NCBI GenBank assembly: GCA_964545315.1
Contig: CAZJGI010000006.1
Location: 27,584 to 91,583 of the forward strand
DNA: 64,000 nt
Origin: JAAYJR01 sp964545315
GTDB taxonomy: Bacteria > Bacteroidota > Bacteroidia > Bacteroidales > Prolixibacteraceae
Direction of reading: 5' to 3'
Below, in pieces: positions 8,654-17,853 of this stretch (position 1 is its first letter; every line of letters begins with the position of its first letter). The position numbers and the translations under genes were made by a program. Under the pieces are notes generated by a model, which was not told the DNA's origin, ran no database searches, and saw only the letters and a list, made by a program, of their open reading frames with translations.

Positions 8654-10111
8654 TTAGAAACCTTCAGGGCTGCCGACTCTTGTCATTGCACAACGGAACC
8701 CAATATCATTTTGAGCTTTTGACTGTTCGAGATATCTTCTGGTCCCGGGCACAAGCCAGTAAGGTCTGTCTTTCCATGACCCGCCTTTATATACTCTGAC
8801 CTCATCATTTATTAATGAGGAGAAATAACCAGGTCTGTTGTCTTCATAGTACATATCTGAGGTAGTCCTGCTTTCTTCTGCATTCCAGTCACCCGATTCT
8901 ACTATTTGAGATTCTTTATTACCGTCTCTGAAATTTCGATAATCTGCAACAGTATCCTGAATAATTTCGCCGTATTGGTTTCTCATCAGGTCACCGTTAT
9001 TATCGCGCCTTGGCTGAGTTATAATGTTACCTCTAAATGGCTGGAATTCTTCAACGTCTAAAAATGATAAAGGTCTGTAAACATCAGCTACCCACTCATT
9101 TACATTACCTGACATACAGTAAAGTCCGTAATCGTTAGGTTCATATGAAAAAACAGGTGCAGAAATGTCGGCATTATCGTTTAATGAACCTGCCATACCC
9201 ATCAGGTCACCTCTGCCTCTTGTAAAGTTTGCTCTCAGCCTTCCTTTTATTTTTCCTCTGTCCTGCCTGAGGTAACTGCCATTCCACGGATATATTTTGC
9301 GGTCGGTAAGTAATTCATCTTCTGTATTGCCAATTAAACCGTATGCAGCATACTCCCATTCGGCTTCAGTCGGAAGTCTGTATGTAGGAAGCATTATCCC
9401 GTCTTCCCATATTACCCTGCGTGCTGAACCGTCGGGATTTTCCTGAGGTTTTTCTCCTTCAGTCCCTTGATACATACCGGCCAGATAAGTTTTTGTTGTG
9501 AATACATTTTCTCCTGATTGGGAAACGTCGTGCTGTAAGATACCCTTTTGTACCAGTATATTTTCATTAACCCGGTCAGTACGCCATGAGCAATATTGTT
9601 CAGCCTGTTCCCATGTTACTCCCACAACGGGATAATCACTGTAGGCCGGATGCCTGAAGTAATTGTTTACATAAGGTTCATTATATGCCAGCGCACTGTG
9701 CCACAATGTAGTGTCAGGAAGTGATGAATAAATTTTCTCCCTGTCGCCGGGATATACCCTGTTCAGCCAGTGAATATATTCCCTGTAATCCTGATTGGAT
9801 ACCTCTGTTTCATCCATATAGAACGAAGCTACGGTTACCCGCCGGGGCTGATTGTCCCATTTGTACATTACATCCTGTTCTACCCTGCCCATTGTAAAAG
9901 TACCGCCCTGGATAAAGACCAGACCGGGACCCGTTTCCTGCTCATAACCTGATAAATAAGGAATATTGCCCGTGTCTTCAGAATTATATGCCCATCCTGT
10001 TGTACGCGAACTCTGGCTCTTCTTGCCACTGAATAATTTACACCCGGAAATGGCAATAACAAGAAAAAGTAATAATAATATTCTCGGATTCATTGAATTA
10101 ACTATTTTCAT
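8654..10111 (-). CDS. gldJ: GldJ-like lipoprotein with formylglycine-generating-enzyme fold
   Basis: GldJ is an outer-membrane lipoprotein needed for gliding and for stability of the type IX secretion machinery in Flavobacterium. This protein has a lipoprotein signal ending in AISGC and the RTTGWAYN segment typical of GldJ. Its FGE-sulfatase-like domain shows GGTFTMG, MDETEVSNQDYREY, VVGVTWEQAEQYC, YRLPTEAEWEYAA, SGNVNEWV, KGGSWKDRP and DIGFRC. The related GldK/PorK has the same fold. The position beside murF and divergent from porU favours GldJ. The ATG at 10111 is preferred over a GTG at 10129. It is not expected to be an active sulfatase-modifying enzyme. Confidence 0.8.
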   Translation of the reverse strand: MKIVNSMNPRILLLLFLVIAISGCKLFSGKKSQSSRTTGWAYNSEDTGNIPYLSGYEQETGPGLVFIQGGTFTMGRVEQDVMYKWDNQPRRVTVASFYMDETEVSNQDYREYIHWLNRVYPGDREKIYSSLPDTTLWHSALAYNEPYVNNYFRHPAYSDYPVVGVTWEQAEQYCSWRTDRVNENILVQKGILQHDVSQSGENVFTTKTYLAGMYQGTEGEKPQENPDGSARRVIWEDGIMLPTYRLPTEAEWEYAAYGLIGNTEDELLTDRKIYPWNGSYLRQDRGKIKGRLRANFTRGRGDLMGMAGSLNDNADISAPVFSYEPNDYGLYCMSGNVNEWVADVYRPLSFLDVEEFQPFRGNIITQPRRDNNGDLMRNQYGEIIQDTVADYRNFRDGNKESQIVESGDWNAEESRTTSDMYYEDNRPGYFSSLINDEVRVYKGGSWKDRPYWLVPGTRRYLEQSKAQNDIGFRCAMTRVGSPEGF

Positions 10112-10128
10112 TGTACTTCGATTAACCA

Positions 10129-10136
10129 CAAATATA
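10129..10136 (-). promoter_or_regulatory. Possible -7 element upstream of gldJ
   Basis: On the minus strand the bases read TATATTTG, a match to the Bacteroidota -7 consensus TAnnTTTG, 18 bases before the chosen gldJ start. A TTG at the usual distance of 19 bases is not present, so support is only partial. Confidence 0.3.
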
Positions 10137-10337
10137 ACTGATTTGTCGAATTCTTATTGTTCAAACCAGATGTAAAATTAATTGATTTTTTATAAAGGTA
10201 CAATATTGAATATCCAACTGAAAATTATTTTTTAAATATTATCAACAATGAGACCTTTTCCTTGTCAAATTGTTACCTCTTTCCGGTGCAATATTTATTT
10301 TTGGATAGCGTTTAATGATAAATCATGTAACCAATTG

Positions 10338-13300
10338 ATGAATAAATATATTTTCCTGATTTTATTTTTTTTGTTTGGGTTCACTTTGAATGATATCCGT
10401 AAGGAAATTATTATTATAGACTGGTATGAGTCGGAGATGCCTGAAAACGGACTTGGATTATCATTCCTGAATGCTGAATATCCGGACGGAATATATGGCG
10501 TACCGGTTTATTATATGTCAATACCAGCTTCTTCTGATGAAAATGATATTCAGTTTGTATTGGAAAATCCTCTGTTTGAAGAAATAAATCCTGAAAAAAA
10601 ACTTTCATTTGACGATAATATTCCCGAAGCAATTGAGCTAAAGAAAACATCCGTTAAATCAGGGCGTTCCTGGTTTATTCAAGTTCAAATACCTGTAATA
10701 ATAAAAAGAGAGAATAAAAGATTACTGCTTAAGAAATTTGAAATTAAACAGATACCCGTAAGAATTAAATCTTCTGCTGTTACCCTGAACACCTGGAAAA
10801 ATGAATCTGTGCTGAAAAGTGGAAATTGGCATAAAATAAGTACAGCAGGCAAAGGGATATATAAGATCCCATACAGCAAGTTGACTGAATGGGGTTTTTC
10901 TGATCCATCAAGAGTCAGCATATACGGTGCAGGAGGATTGAATCTTACAGAAAGTGTTGGAAATGTTGAGTTTGATGATCTTCCTCAGATTGGTGTGTGG
11001 CATGGTAAAAATAAAGGAACTGACTGCATTTTCTTTTATGACCCGGGGACAACAGGGTGGCAACCGGATTCAGACGGGAATCTTTTTCATCATAAGCTTA
11101 ATGCATACTCAAATGTGGGATACTTTTTTCTAAATGAAAACTCAGGAACAACTAAAAACATTGTTGAAACTGACGAGATTACTGATCCTCCCTCACATTT
11201 GATTTCTTCATTCGATGAATACCAGTTAATAAAGTCGGAAAAATTTAATCTTTTAAATTCGGGAAAGAAATGGTTTGGGGATATATTTATAAACGGAACA
11301 ACGAGGAATTATTCTTTTGAAGTAAATGACCCTGCTTTGGATTCAGACATTTTTTTACGGATCAATGCCGCTGCCCGGTCTTCTGCACCCTCTGAAATGG
11401 TTGTCTCAACGAATCAGGTATCATTGGGTAAAATTAATTTTAGCATGGTAAATACTTCAGATGTGACAGCTGTATATGCAGATGAAAGGGAAACTCTGTT
11501 TGAAATGCCTGTTGCAGATGAGGAAGTCAGCCTGATATTAAAGTATTTCGGAAGGACTGCCAATCCGGAAGCATGGATTGATTTCATTGAAATTAACTAT
11601 CGCCGTAAATTAAAGCATGATAAGGAAAAGGTTCTTTTCTTTAGAGATATACCTTCAGTGGGGGATGGAAATATTCTTCAGTTTACCATAGAATCAGTTT
11701 CGTCAGCCATTAAAGTATGGGATGTAACAGATATGTTTAATATAAAGGAGATTCCTGTAAAAAAAGAAGGAGGAAAATTTACAGGTAAAAATAACGCTTC
11801 TGTTTTGCGGGAATATGCTGTGTTCGACCCTGAAGGGACTTACCCGGAACCAAATACCGCAGGAAAGGTTGATAATCAAAACCTTCATGCCTTGATTACA
11901 CCTGATTTTCTTATCATATCACATCCCGAATTCATGGTTTCGGCAGATGAACTTGCATCTTTTCACCGCACATATGACGGCTTGAATGTCGAGGTGGTCC
12001 AGTCTGATAAAGTATACAACGAATTCAGCTCAGGAAGAAAAGAGGCGGTCGGCATTAGAAATTTTATTAAAATGTTTTACGACCGGGGAGAGCGATTGAA
12101 ATATGTATTATTATTTGGTGATGGCAGTTACGATAATAAAAATATCAGGCAAAGCAATAAAAATTTTATTCCAACATTTCAATCTGATAACTCCTTAAAT
12201 CCTTTAGCATCTTTTGTTAGTGACGACTATTTTGTGATTCTTGATAAAGATGAAACAGTATATAACGGGGCGGTTGACCTGGGTATAGGGCGGCTTCCTG
12301 TTTCTGCCCGCTATGAAGCTGAACTTGTTGTGGATAAAATTAAAAGTTATAACACGCCGGAAGCTTTGGGAAACTGGCGCAATTCTATCTGCTTTATAGC
12401 TGATGATGAAGATGGAAATCTTCATATGTACGATTCTGAACGACTGGCTGATCTGGTTAATCAAAATCATGGAGAATTTCTTACTGACAAGATTTATTTC
12501 GATGCATATAAACAGATCACCGGCCCGGGAGGTGAAAGATATCCGGGTGTTACTACTGCAATAAATGACAAGGTAAAGAACGGAGTATTAATTTTAAATT
12601 ATGTCGGTCATGCCAATGATCGTTTCATTGCTGATGAAAATGTGTTGGATGTCAGTCATATTAATTCGTGGTCGAATGCCGGAAAACTGCCAATATTTGT
12701 CACGGCAACATGTGAATTCAGCCGGTTCGATAATGACGAAACCTCTGCTGGTGAATATGTCCTTTTAAACAGAAATGGCGGGGGGATAGGGCTTTTTTCG
12801 ACTTCCCGGTTAGCATTTGCAGTTTCAAACTACTTTATAAGCAGAAGTTTTTATTCATTTGTTTTTCAAAAGGACGAAAACGGAGAAAATTACCGGATGG
12901 GTGATATTATGAGGCTGACTAAGGCTAATACTATTAACAGTATTAATAAGAGGAACTTCATATTGCTTGCTGATCCCGCCCTCAGGCTTTCATATCCCCA
13001 ATACAGTGTGAATACCACATCAGTTAACGGAGTATCGGCCTCTGAACAAGCTGATACATTAGGGGCATTACAGAAAGTTACTGTTACTGGCTATATTGCT
13101 GATAATCAGGACAGGAAACAAAACACTTTCAACGGTGAAATTGCTTTAAATGTGTATGATAAGGAACTGAAGATTAAAACTTTAGGGAATGCCGGGGAAA
13201 CCCCCTTTGAATTTAAAGTCCGGGAAAATATAATTTACAAAGGATTGTCAGAGGTAAAAGACGGGGTCTTTACATTCAGTTTTGTTATCCCTAAAGACAT

Positions 13301-14066
13301 TTCCTATAGTGTGGGCGAAGGTAAAATTGTCTATTATGCAGACAATGGGGAGACAGATGCTCATGGTGTATTCACTAATTTTTTTATAGGTGGAAAACGA
13401 ACCCAGGTTACTGATAACACCCCTCCCGAAATAGAACTATATATCGACACTCCTGAATTTGTTTCTGGTGATAAGGTAAATAAGAACTGTACCCTGCTGG
13501 CTTTTCTAACTGATGATAATGGTATTAATACAGTGGGAACGGGAATTGGCCATGATATAACGGCAATTCTGGATAATGACCCGTCATCTGTTATGTTGTT
13601 GAATGATTATTATATTGCCGACAAGGATAATTATTCACGGGGCACAATCAGGTTCCCGCTGAGAGACCTTGTGACAGGAATTCATTCATTGAAAGTTAAA
13701 GCGTGGGATGTTGCCAACAATTCAACTGAGAGTGAAATAGAATTTGAAGTTGTTGATAATTTCAGGATTTTAAATGTTGCCAACTATCCCAATCCGGTTT
13801 CAGATTATACCTATTTCTCCTTTGAGCATAATGAACCTGATGCTTCGTTTGATGCTATTTTTGAGATTTTTGATCCCGGAGGCAGCAGGTTGGATTATTT
13901 TCAAACATGGGTGGGTTCTGCCGGTAATGTCAGTAATCCGGTCAGATGGGAAACCGGCAGTTTAAGCAAGAGATTAAGAAGCGGGGTATATATCTACAAG
14001 ATTACTATTCGTAATAAAGATGGTTTGATAACCTCAGGTGCAGGTAAAATGGTTTTCTTTCGTTAA
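10338..14066 (+). CDS. porU: PorU, type IX secretion C-terminal signal peptidase/sortase (C25 family)
   Basis: PorU is the gingipain-like cysteine protease that removes the C-terminal sorting domain of type IX cargo at the cell surface and helps attach it to lipopolysaccharide. The ATG at 10338 starts a signal peptide (MNKYIFLILFFLFGF); upstream codons in frame look non-coding. The protein has about 1242 residues: an N-terminal beta-rich region, then a C25 caspase-like domain from about residue 510 with VLLFGDGSYD, His758 in NYVGHANDR and Cys792 in TATCEFSRFD, the expected catalytic dyad. Its end has the NYPNP motif and an immunoglobulin-like sorting-type domain. It is followed by porV and ispF, the same order as in Porphyromonas. 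Confidence 0.93.
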   Translation: MNKYIFLILFFLFGFTLNDIRKEIIIIDWYESEMPENGLGLSFLNAEYPDGIYGVPVYYMSIPASSDENDIQFVLENPLFEEINPEKKLSFDDNIPEAIELKKTSVKSGRSWFIQVQIPVIIKRENKRLLLKKFEIKQIPVRIKSSAVTLNTWKNESVLKSGNWHKISTAGKGIYKIPYSKLTEWGFSDPSRVSIYGAGGLNLTESVGNVEFDDLPQIGVWHGKNKGTDCIFFYDPGTTGWQPDSDGNLFHHKLNAYSNVGYFFLNENSGTTKNIVETDEITDPPSHLISSFDEYQLIKSEKFNLLNSGKKWFGDIFINGTTRNYSFEVNDPALDSDIFLRINAAARSSAPSEMVVSTNQVSLGKINFSMVNTSDVTAVYADERETLFEMPVADEEVSLILKYFGRTANPEAWIDFIEINYRRKLKHDKEKVLFFRDIPSVGDGNILQFTIESVSSAIKVWDVTDMFNIKEIPVKKEGGKFTGKNNASVLREYAVFDPEGTYPEPNTAGKVDNQNLHALITPDFLIISHPEFMVSADELASFHRTYDGLNVEVVQSDKVYNEFSSGRKEAVGIRNFIKMFYDRGERLKYVLLFGDGSYDNKNIRQSNKNFIPTFQSDNSLNPLASFVSDDYFVILDKDETVYNGAVDLGIGRLPVSARYEAELVVDKIKSYNTPEALGNWRNSICFIADDEDGNLHMYDSERLADLVNQNHGEFLTDKIYFDAYKQITGPGGERYPGVTTAINDKVKNGVLILNYVGHANDRFIADENVLDVSHINSWSNAGKLPIFVTATCEFSRFDNDETSAGEYVLLNRNGGGIGLFSTSRLAFAVSNYFISRSFYSFVFQKDENGENYRMGDIMRLTKANTINSINKRNFILLADPALRLSYPQYSVNTTSVNGVSASEQADTLGALQKVTVTGYIADNQDRKQNTFNGEIALNVYDKELKIKTLGNAGETPFEFKVRENIIYKGLSEVKDGVFTFSFVIPKDISYSVGEGKIVYYADNGETDAHGVFTNFFIGGKRTQVTDNTPPEIELYIDTPEFVSGDKVNKNCTLLAFLTDDNGINTVGTGIGHDITAILDNDPSSVMLLNDYYIADKDNYSRGTIRFPLRDLVTGIHSLKVKAWDVANNSTESEIEFEVVDNFRILNVANYPNPVSDYTYFSFEHNEPDASFDAIFEIFDPGGSRLDYFQTWVGSAGNVSNPVRWETGSLSKRLRSGVYIYKITIRNKDGLITSGAGKMVFFR

Positions 14067-14122
14067 ATTTTAAATTGTCATGTACTTTTTTTATAAAACC
14101 TCCGTTCTCTAATTTAATCCGA

Positions 14123-14152
14123 TTGTTGCTAAAGGAACAATTTCTATATTTG
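14123..14152 (+). promoter_or_regulatory. Bacteroidota-type promoter for porV-ispF
   Basis: TTG at 14123-14125 and TATATTTG at 14145-14152 are separated by 19 bases, matching the TTG-N19-TAnnTTTG pattern of the main sigma factor in this phylum. The porV ATG lies 24 bases beyond. This suggests porV can be made in excess of porU, which fits its role as an abundant shuttle protein. Confidence 0.6.
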
Positions 14153-14176
14153 CAACTCTCATTTTTATTATTTATT

Positions 14177-15352
14177 ATGATCAAGTTAGTTAGATTGATT
14201 TTTGTTTTTACGATAGTATTTACATTTAACAAACAAGTAAATGGACAGGCAACTACTTCAGGCGCCAATACAATAACAACAGCAGTGCCATTTTTATCAA
14301 TAACTCCTGATTCCCGTGCCGGTGGTATGGGGGATGCCGGTGTAGGATCTACTCCTGATCTTAGTTCACAGCACTGGAATCCTGCCAAATATGCTTTTAT
14401 GGAGAGCGATATGGGTGTGAGTCTTTCATATTCTCCATGGTTGCGGGCCCTGGTTGCAGATATTAATTTAGCCTACCTTTCAGGTTACAAAAAAATTGAT
14501 GACTTACAAACCGTGAGTGGTTCATTACGTTACTTTTCTCTTGGTGATATAATTTTTACAAGTGAATATGGCACATTTGAAGGACAACAAAGTCCCAATG
14601 AATTTGCAATTGACCTGGGTTACGTAAGAAAATTATCTGAAATATTTTCCGGTTCAGTTGCAGTGCGTTATGTAAGGTCTGACCTGACCGGAGGTCAATT
14701 GGTGGGCGGGGTGGAATCACACGCAGGTAATTCTTATGCTGCCGACGTGGCTTTTTATTTGTATAACGAGTTCAGGGCTAACCGACGGGATAATATCTTT
14801 TCTGCAGGCATCAATATTCAGAATATTGGTGCAAAGATATCATATACTGAAGGCGAGATAAAAGATTTTATTCCTACAATGTTAAAACTTGGTGCAGCTT
14901 ATACTACAGAATTAGACCAATATAACTCCTTTACTTTTTCAATTGAAGCGGATAAACTTCTTGTTCCGACACCTCCTTTAGATACTGTGGCATATGAAGA
15001 CGGCTACGTTATATATCCCGGTGGCCCCAACTCAGATAAATCAGTTATTGCAGGAGTATTTTCATCGTTTACAGATGCACCGGGCGGATTAAAAGAGGAG
15101 TTGCAAGAGGTTAACCTTTCCGCCGGAGTGGAATATTGGTATAATAAGCAGTTCGCTTTAAGGGCAGGTTATTTCTGGGAACATGAGAATAAAGGCAACA
15201 GAAAGTTTCTTACTGCCGGTGCCGGTTTCAGGATGAATGTTTTTGCACTTGATTTCTCTTACCTGTTACCTACACAACGAAACCATCCTTTGGAAAATAC
15301 TCTGAGGTTTACACTTTCTTTTGATGTGGAAGCCTTTGGTAATCAACGCTAA
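14177..15352 (+). CDS. porV: PorV (LptO), type IX secretion outer-membrane shuttle protein
   Basis: PorV is a FadL-like outer-membrane barrel that collects cargo from the translocon and delivers it to the PorU attachment complex. The ATG at 14177 opens a signal peptide (MIKLVRLIFVF to VNGQA). The mature protein starts with the family pattern ITTAVPFLSITPDSRAGGMG, and continues with DLSSQHWNPAKYAF, SLSYSPWLRALV and repeated amphipathic strands up to an aromatic-ended barrel terminus. Its length of 391 residues is normal. An upstream in-frame ATG would only add 34 residues lying over the promoter. The genes porU, porV and ispF form one block. Confidence 0.93.
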   Translation: MIKLVRLIFVFTIVFTFNKQVNGQATTSGANTITTAVPFLSITPDSRAGGMGDAGVGSTPDLSSQHWNPAKYAFMESDMGVSLSYSPWLRALVADINLAYLSGYKKIDDLQTVSGSLRYFSLGDIIFTSEYGTFEGQQSPNEFAIDLGYVRKLSEIFSGSVAVRYVRSDLTGGQLVGGVESHAGNSYAADVAFYLYNEFRANRRDNIFSAGINIQNIGAKISYTEGEIKDFIPTMLKLGAAYTTELDQYNSFTFSIEADKLLVPTPPLDTVAYEDGYVIYPGGPNSDKSVIAGVFSSFTDAPGGLKEELQEVNLSAGVEYWYNKQFALRAGYFWEHENKGNRKFLTAGAGFRMNVFALDFSYLLPTQRNHPLENTLRFTLSFDVEAFGNQR

Positions 15353-15353
15353 C

Positions 15354-15836
15354 ATGAACTTTCGAATTGGACAGGGATATGATGTGCATCGTCTGGCAGT
15401 TGACGAAACTCTTTGGCTGGGGGGCATACTGATACCACATAGTAAAGGAACGGTGGCTCATTCAGATGGAGATGTACTTATTCATGCTATATGTGATGCC
15501 CTCCTGGGCGCTGCAAAGCTTGGCAATATCGGATTAGCTTTCCCTGATACTTCAGTGCAATATAAGAACATCGACAGCAAAATTTTACTGCAGAAAACAT
15601 ACAATATGGTAAAGAACAAGGGTTACTGTATTGTAAATATCGACTCAACCATTATTGCTCAGAACCCTAAATTAAATCCATATATTTCTGATATGGAAAA
15701 TACTTTGGCCGGTGTACTGGAAATTGATCCGGAACTGGTTTCTGTTAAAGCAACAACTACTGAAAAACTTGGCTTTGAAGGCAGGGAGGAAGGAATTTCT
15801 GCCCATGCAGTTATCTTATTGCAGGAATTGTCTTGA
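15354..15836 (+). CDS. ispF: 2-C-methyl-D-erythritol 2,4-cyclodiphosphate synthase
   Basis: IspF is a cytoplasmic trimeric zinc enzyme. It turns CDP-methylerythritol 2-phosphate into the cyclic diphosphate in the MEP isoprenoid pathway. The protein has 160 residues. GYDVHRL supplies Asp and His zinc ligands near the N-terminus. It is followed by HSDGDVLIHAICDALLGAAKLGNIGLAFPDT in shorter conserved blocks, and KATTTEKLGFEGREEGI is at the end. The ATG at 15354 directly follows the porV stop with one base between, implying coupled translation. Confidence 0.94.
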   Translation: MNFRIGQGYDVHRLAVDETLWLGGILIPHSKGTVAHSDGDVLIHAICDALLGAAKLGNIGLAFPDTSVQYKNIDSKILLQKTYNMVKNKGYCIVNIDSTIIAQNPKLNPYISDMENTLAGVLEIDPELVSVKATTTEKLGFEGREEGISAHAVILLQELS

Positions 15837-15880
15837 TGATGAGAATTATTTTCATAATTTTGAATAATAATTTTAATCAT

Positions 15881-16459
15881 ATGAAACGTGAAATTTTAGT
15901 AGTTTTTACTTTTATTACCGGATTGCTTTTTCCCGGCTGTGGATATAACAAAATGGTGGACATGCAGGAACAGGTTTCCTCGCAATGGGCCCAGGTAGAA
16001 AATGTATATCAACGCCGTGCGGACCTGATACCAAACCTTGTTAACACCGTAAAAGGTTATGCTGAACATGAACAGGAAACTCTGACACAGGTCATTGAGG
16101 CCCGATCCAAAGCTACTTCCGTTAAGATCGATCCTGCCAATATGACCCCTGAGGCTATGGAGCAGTTTAATCAGGCCCAGGAAGGCCTGTCTTCAGCCCT
16201 GAGCAGGCTTATGGTCGTTATTGAACGTTATCCGGATTTGAAAGCAAATCAGAATTTTATGGATTTGCAGGCTCAACTTGAAGGAACAGAGAACCGGATT
16301 GCAGTTGAACGGAAAAAATTCAATGAAGTAACCCAGGCATATAATTCTTATATAAGACAGTTCCCACAATTGATATATGCAGGGTGGTTTGGATTTGATA
16401 AAAAACAATACTTCGAAGCACGCCCGGGAGCTGAAACTGCTCCGGAGGTGAGGTTTTAA
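15881..16459 (+). CDS. LemA family lipoprotein
   Basis: LemA proteins are membrane-anchored helical-bundle proteins of uncertain function, often found with TPM-domain proteins. The ATG at 15881 gives a lipoprotein signal ending in LFPGC. Conserved family blocks are VSSQWAQVENVYQRRADLIPNLVNTVKGY, here split by normal spacing, RLMVVIERYPDLKANQNF, LQAQLEGTENRIAVERKKFNEVTQAYN and the C-terminal FPQLIYAGWFGF. At 192 residues it is the usual size. The upstream in-frame start at 15833 would place 16 extra residues before the signal and is unlikely. Confidence 0.9.
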   Translation: MKREILVVFTFITGLLFPGCGYNKMVDMQEQVSSQWAQVENVYQRRADLIPNLVNTVKGYAEHEQETLTQVIEARSKATSVKIDPANMTPEAMEQFNQAQEGLSSALSRLMVVIERYPDLKANQNFMDLQAQLEGTENRIAVERKKFNEVTQAYNSYIRQFPQLIYAGWFGFDKKQYFEARPGAETAPEVRF

Positions 16460-16470
16460 AGAATGTTGTG

Positions 16471-16914
16471 ATGAATATAAAGCGTTATTTTTCAATAGAG
16501 GAGATAGATGAAATAATAAACGCTATCAGAGATGCTGAACTAAATACATCCGGAGAGATAAGGGTGCATATAGAAAAATTTTGCAGGGAAGAGCAACTCG
16601 ACAGAGCTGCTTATATTTTTGCAAAATTGAATATGCATAAAACAAAACTCCGGAATGGGGTATTGTTTTATCTTGCTGTAGAGGATCATAAATTTGCTGT
16701 TCTGGCCGATAGTGGAATAAACCAAATAGTGCCCCGGGATACCTGGGAAAAGATGATTGACGACATGACCGCTAATTTTAAAGAGGGTAAATTGTCATCA
16801 GGACTTGCTAAGGGTCTAAAAATGACCGGAGATCTTCTTAAATTGTATTTTCCCTATCAAAAAGATGATAAAAATGAATTGTCTGACGAAATATCATTTG
16901 AGGAAAACATCTAG
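16471..16914 (+). CDS. TPM domain protein without membrane anchor
   Basis: The 147-residue protein contains a TPM domain (YgcG/Psb32 family), seen from RYFSIEEIDEIINAIRDAE and SGEIRVHIEKF through ILFYLAVEDHKFAVLADSGI-like strands to FKEGKLSSGLAKGLKMTGDLL. The domain resembles a phosphatase fold in plants, but its role in bacteria is unclear. No signal peptide or membrane segment is visible, so it may act in the cytoplasm or on the inner face of the membrane. GTG at 16468 and ATG at 16471 are adjacent; I use the ATG. It sits 11 bases after LemA and before a second, membrane-bound TPM protein. Confidence 0.8.
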   Translation: MNIKRYFSIEEIDEIINAIRDAELNTSGEIRVHIEKFCREEQLDRAAYIFAKLNMHKTKLRNGVLFYLAVEDHKFAVLADSGINQIVPRDTWEKMIDDMTANFKEGKLSSGLAKGLKMTGDLLKLYFPYQKDDKNELSDEISFEENI

Positions 16915-16954
16915 CACATTTCTGTATCCATTTAATTATTTCAATATAAATACC

Positions 16955-16995
16955 AAAACACTGAAACACTGAAACACTCAAACATTAAAACACTT
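16955..16995. repeat. Short tandem repeat of AAACACTG-like units
   Basis: The intergenic sequence contains two exact AAACACTG units, then AAACACTC, AAACATT and AAAACACTT, about five degenerate 7-9 base units. It lies between the two TPM genes. It may be a slippage-prone spacer; no function is evident. Confidence 0.6.
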
Positions 16996-17045
16996 ATTAT
17001 CCTAGTGAGAGTTACATTAGCATTATAAATAAACGAACTGTAATA

Positions 17046-17837
17046 ATGATGATCAATTATAAAAGATTTTTTCTGTTATATATCGGGATACTTTTTTTTA
17101 CAGTTTTGAGTGCCCAAATACCGGGGCGTCCGTCACCGCCGAAATTGATAAATGATTTTGCAGGTATTTTGCGCCCTGATGAAATTTCCAGCCTTGAAGG
17201 CAGGCTGGAACAGTTTGCCAGGGAAACATCCACACAGATTGTAGTAGTGACAGTTGATGATTTGCAGGGCTATGATCCGGCTGACTTTGCTTTCAGACTG
17301 GGAGAGTCATGGGGAGTGGGACAAAAAGGTAAAAATAATGGAATTGTAATTTTAGTGAAGCCCAAAATAGAGAATGAGAAGGGCAGAATTTTTATTGCCA
17401 CCGGCTATGGGCTGGAAGGGGTTTTACCCGATGCTGTAGTAAACGGAGCTATTATTGATAAAGAGATAATACCCTGGTTCCGTCAAAACGATTATTATAA
17501 GGGGCTTGAGAGCGGTATTAATGTTATAATGGATATAACAAGGGGCGAATATACCGCGGAATATTATCAGCAAAATTACGCTGATGACGGTAAAATTTCA
17601 GGGATCGTTATTTTTATAATCATCGTAGTGATTATCTCATTGATGAAAAGCAGACATAAAAGATTTTATTCACCGGGTAAAAATCTTCCCTTATGGATTG
17701 CACTTGGCATGCTTTCCGGGAATAATTCACACCGGGGAACCTTCAGGGATTTTTCCTCTGGTGGAGGAAACTTCGGAGGTTTTGGTGGCTTCGGTGGCGG
17801 AAGCTTTGGTGGTGGCGGAGCAGGTGGAAGCTGGTAA
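17046..17837 (+). CDS. TPM domain membrane protein with glycine-rich tail (YgcG-like)
   Basis: This 263-residue protein has a signal peptide (to about residue 23, VLSAQ) and a periplasmic TPM domain. The domain runs from LINDFAGILRPDEI through TSTQIVVVTVDDLQGYDPADFA, GIVILVKP and IATGYGLEGVLPDA. A single transmembrane helix follows near residues 185-200 (GIVIFIIIVVIISLM). The end is a basic stretch and a Gly/Phe/Ser-rich tail (FGGFGGFGGGSFGGGGAGGSW). This order is typical of YgcG-type proteins that accompany LemA. LemA plus one soluble and one anchored TPM protein make a conserved three-gene set in this phylum. Adjacent ATGs at 17046 and 17049 are equally possible. Confidence 0.88.
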   Translation: MMINYKRFFLLYIGILFFTVLSAQIPGRPSPPKLINDFAGILRPDEISSLEGRLEQFARETSTQIVVVTVDDLQGYDPADFAFRLGESWGVGQKGKNNGIVILVKPKIENEKGRIFIATGYGLEGVLPDAVVNGAIIDKEIIPWFRQNDYYKGLESGINVIMDITRGEYTAEYYQQNYADDGKISGIVIFIIIVVIISLMKSRHKRFYSPGKNLPLWIALGMLSGNNSHRGTFRDFSSGGGNFGGFGGFGGGSFGGGGAGGSW

Positions 17838-17853
17838 AAGCTAAAAGGTTTTA

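Noticed and set aside
16955..16995. Repeat cluster considered as a CRISPR array
   Set aside because: Units are only 7-9 bases, without unique spacers of regular length, and no cas gene is nearby.
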